A DNA stretch of 7,267 nt from an uncultured bacterium (GTDB lineage Bacteria > Bacillota > Clostridia > Oscillospirales > Oscillospiraceae): positions 1-7,267 of the forward strand of contig CASEKM010000128.1 of assembly GCA_949288405.1 (NCBI GenBank), given 5' to 3'. A program made the position numbers and the translations under genes. The notes under the pieces were generated by a model. It saw nothing but the letters and a program-made list of their open reading frames with translations, was not told the origin of the DNA and ran no database searches. Positions 5,525 to 7,267 of the stretch are shown here, one piece after another. Position 1 is the stretch's first letter; each line of letters starts with the position of its first letter.

Positions 5525-7267
5525 TCACTCCTCCCGCAGCCGCTCCACCACGGTGCGGCGCTCTGCCGCCCGGACCGTGAGGACGGGGATGCCCGCCCCC
5601 AGCAGGGCGAACAGGGGGACGATGAGCAGGAAGACTGTCAGATCCAGGTGGTAGGTGAAGAACCAGAACAGCCCCTCCACCGCCCGGAAGGCCACCGGGC
5701 CCAGGACCAGGGCCAGCAGCAGGGCCAGCCCCGCCGCCCCCAGGGCGTACAGCAGGCCCTCCCACACCAGCATGGCCCGCTGCTGCCTGGCGGTCATGCC
5801 CACGGCCTGGAGCACCGCCAGCTCCCGCCGGCGGGCGATGATGCCGGTGAGGACGGCGTTGAAGAAGTTCAGCACCCCCACCAGCCCCACGATGAAGCTC
5901 AGGGCCCCGCCCAGGAGCAGGAACATGGCACGCATGCTCTCAAACTCGGCGGCGTAGGTGGCCTTGCTCTCGTAGTCCAGCTCCGGGTTCACGTTCTCGG
6001 TGTAGTCCGCCAGGAAGGACTCCATGGCGGCGTTGGCCTCGTCGGTGGTGTCGAAGGCGTAGTACATGACGCTGTCCGTGCCGGTGTCCTGAACAAAGGT
6101 TTGGTCGTTCAGGATGAACTCGTCCGTGCCGTAGTAGCGGTAGGAAAGGGCGGAGGGCACCGTTACCAGGGCGGCCACGGTGTAGTCCACGTCCCGGTAT
6201 TTTGTCGGCCGCTCTACCCAGTTGGCCCCGTCGGGGATGTCCTCGTACGCGGCCCAGACCACGCCGGTGTCCGGGTCGTAGAACTCGCTCTCCTCCACAT
6301 ACCGCACCGTCACGGTGTCCCCCAGCCGGGCCCAGTGGGAGTTCATGTCGGCGTTTCCGTAGTCGTCCTCGGCATACACCGCGGCGATGGAGCGGCTCCC
6401 CGGCTCATAGAGGGCGGACAGGTCCCCCTCCAGCACCATCAGGTGATCCAGGGCGAAGGGGCTCATGCCGGAGAGCTGGATCCGGTCGGCCAGCAGGCCG
6501 TCCTCGTTTTGGTCGGTCAGACGGATCAGGTTGTCCAGCTGCTCCGGGGTATAGAAGCGCTCTTTATTCTGACGGAACCAGTCCTCGGTGACGTACTCCA
6601 GGGCGCCGAAGGTCTGGCCGTACACCACGCCGCTGCCCGTGACGCCGCCCTGGGCGTCGATGTCGTCCATGGCCTGTTGCGGCACGCCCATGTCGTCGGT
6701 AAAGCCCAGGGTAGCGGTCTGGAACTTGCCGGCGTTGGCCACGATGAAGTCGCTGGCGGTGAAGCTGGACACATACTTATCCATGTCAAAGCCGCCGGCG
6801 AAGTTCACCGTCACGGTGAGCAGCACCACCGCCAGGGACAGGGAGAGCACCGTCACCACCGTTTTGCCCCGGCTGCGGCCCAGGTTGGCCCAGGCCATGG
6901 AGAGGGGGGTGACCTTCCGGGCTTTCCGTCCCTTGGCGCGGGCCCTCCCGCCGCCCTCGGTGTAGCGCACCGCCTCCACCGGGGAGACCCGGGCGGCCAT
7001 TTTCCCCGGCCTGCGGCAGGAGAGCAGGACGGTGAACAGGGCGAACAGGGCGGCGATGACAAAGATCCAGGGGCTTACCGAGGTGACGGCCAGCACCCCG
7101 TTGAGCCGGGACACGATCACCGGGGTCAGCTGCCCGCCGATGAACCAGCCGATGACCAGGCCCACTGGGATGCCGGCGGCGGAGAGGGCCAGGGCCTGGA
7201 GGCGGATGATCCGCCGCAGCTGCCGGGGGGTGGTGCCGATGGTCTTCAGCAGGCCGTAGAACCGGAT
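5525..7267 (-). CDS. FtsX/MacB-type ABC transporter permease, C-terminal part (truncated by window edge)
   Basis: The frame is open from the window edge to the TGA at 5525, giving 580 residues; the 5' end lies beyond 7267. An internal GTG at 7165 is not the start, since the codons above it encode conserved FtsX sequence (FYGLLKTIGTTPRQLRRII). Visible order, counted from the edge: end of a first FtsX domain with hydrophobic segments near 35-45 and 66-83, a basic cytoplasmic linker, a transmembrane segment near 137-156, a large extracellular domain of about 290 residues, then a second FtsX domain with segments near 448-477, 500-522 and 543-565. The second domain contains the cytoplasmic block RRRELAVLQAVGMTARQQRA. 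The protein ends AERRTVVERLREE, typical of this family. The duplicated architecture fits the large clostridial permeases of about 800-900 residues. Its ATPase partner is probably encoded upstream, outside the window. Such proteins export peptides or lipids or act as mechanotransmitters; the substrate is unknown. An acidic DQNEDG loop lies in the ectodomain. Confidence 0.93.
   Translation of the reverse strand: MRFYGLLKTIGTTPRQLRRIIRLQALALSAAGIPVGLVIGWFIGGQLTPVIVSRLNGVLAVTSVSPWIFVIAALFALFTVLLSCRRPGKMAARVSPVEAVRYTEGGGRARAKGRKARKVTPLSMAWANLGRSRGKTVVTVLSLSLAVVLLTVTVNFAGGFDMDKYVSSFTASDFIVANAGKFQTATLGFTDDMGVPQQAMDDIDAQGGVTGSGVVYGQTFGALEYVTEDWFRQNKERFYTPEQLDNLIRLTDQNEDGLLADRIQLSGMSPFALDHLMVLEGDLSALYEPGSRSIAAVYAEDDYGNADMNSHWARLGDTVTVRYVEESEFYDPDTGVVWAAYEDIPDGANWVERPTKYRDVDYTVAALVTVPSALSYRYYGTDEFILNDQTFVQDTGTDSVMYYAFDTTDEANAAMESFLADYTENVNPELDYESKATYAAEFESMRAMFLLLGGALSFIVGLVGVLNFFNAVLTGIIARRRELAVLQAVGMTARQQRAMLVWEGLLYALGAAGLALLLALVLGPVAFRAVEGLFWFFTYHLDLTVFLLIVPLFALLGAGIPVLTVRAAERRTVVERLREE

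Noticed and set aside
4618..5580. Plus-strand open frame (320 codons) opposite the response regulator
   Set aside because: It is antisense to a full OmpR-family gene, crosses its promoter and a terminator palindrome, and has no domain or ribosome site.
7163..7165. GTG as the start of the FtsX-type permease
   Set aside because: The codons upstream to the window edge continue a conserved FtsX segment without a stop, so the gene is truncated by the window rather than starting here.

Overview
The window looks like a chromosomal segment of a high-GC anaerobic Firmicute, most likely an Oscillospiraceae-type gut clostridium. This is inferred from several things together: coding DNA near 65% G+C, a VanS-like kinase paired with an OmpR-type regulator, ABC exporters of Firmicute type, Gram-positive Shine-Dalgarno sequences, and a lipoprotein with a short Gram-positive-style signal peptide. 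No rRNA, tRNA, phage, IS or CRISPR material is visible. Species cannot be fixed from the sequence alone.

All eight supported genes lie on the minus strand, so transcription runs from high to low coordinates. From 7267 downwards: (1) the C-terminal 580 residues of a large FtsX/MacB-type ABC permease, cut by the window edge and closed by a strong intrinsic terminator (5475-5507); (2) an OmpR-family response regulator (4714-5382) overlapping by 23 bp a VanS-like histidine kinase (3258-4736, GTG start), with an extended -10 promoter in front; (3) an AT-rich small lipoprotein gene (2809-3189) with its own promoter, followed closely by two alpha/beta hydrolase genes (2144-2791 and 1511-2119, the latter with a TTG start), closed by an intrinsic terminator (1478-1510); (4) an ABC ATPase (523-1383) whose stop overlaps (ATGA) the start of an ABC-2-like permease that runs off the window at base 1.

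A two-component system therefore sits between two ABC transporters. The most useful observation for how they work together is an exact 12-bp word, in the same orientation, in the promoter regions of the two-component operon (5423-5434) and of the ATPase/permease operon (1461-1472). It is a candidate operator for the response regulator. If correct, the kinase would sense an envelope signal and the regulator would control itself and the distal exporter. That is inference from position and sequence, not proof.

The rest is mostly ordinary for this kind of genome. Notable details are an exact in-frame 18-bp tandem duplication in one hydrolase gene, an Ala-x-Ser-x-Gly nucleophile elbow in the other, the low G+C of the lipoprotein gene, an EF-hand-like acidic loop in the permease ectodomain, and a G-rich purine tract in the ATPase promoter region. 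I see no clear sign of a wholly new system.
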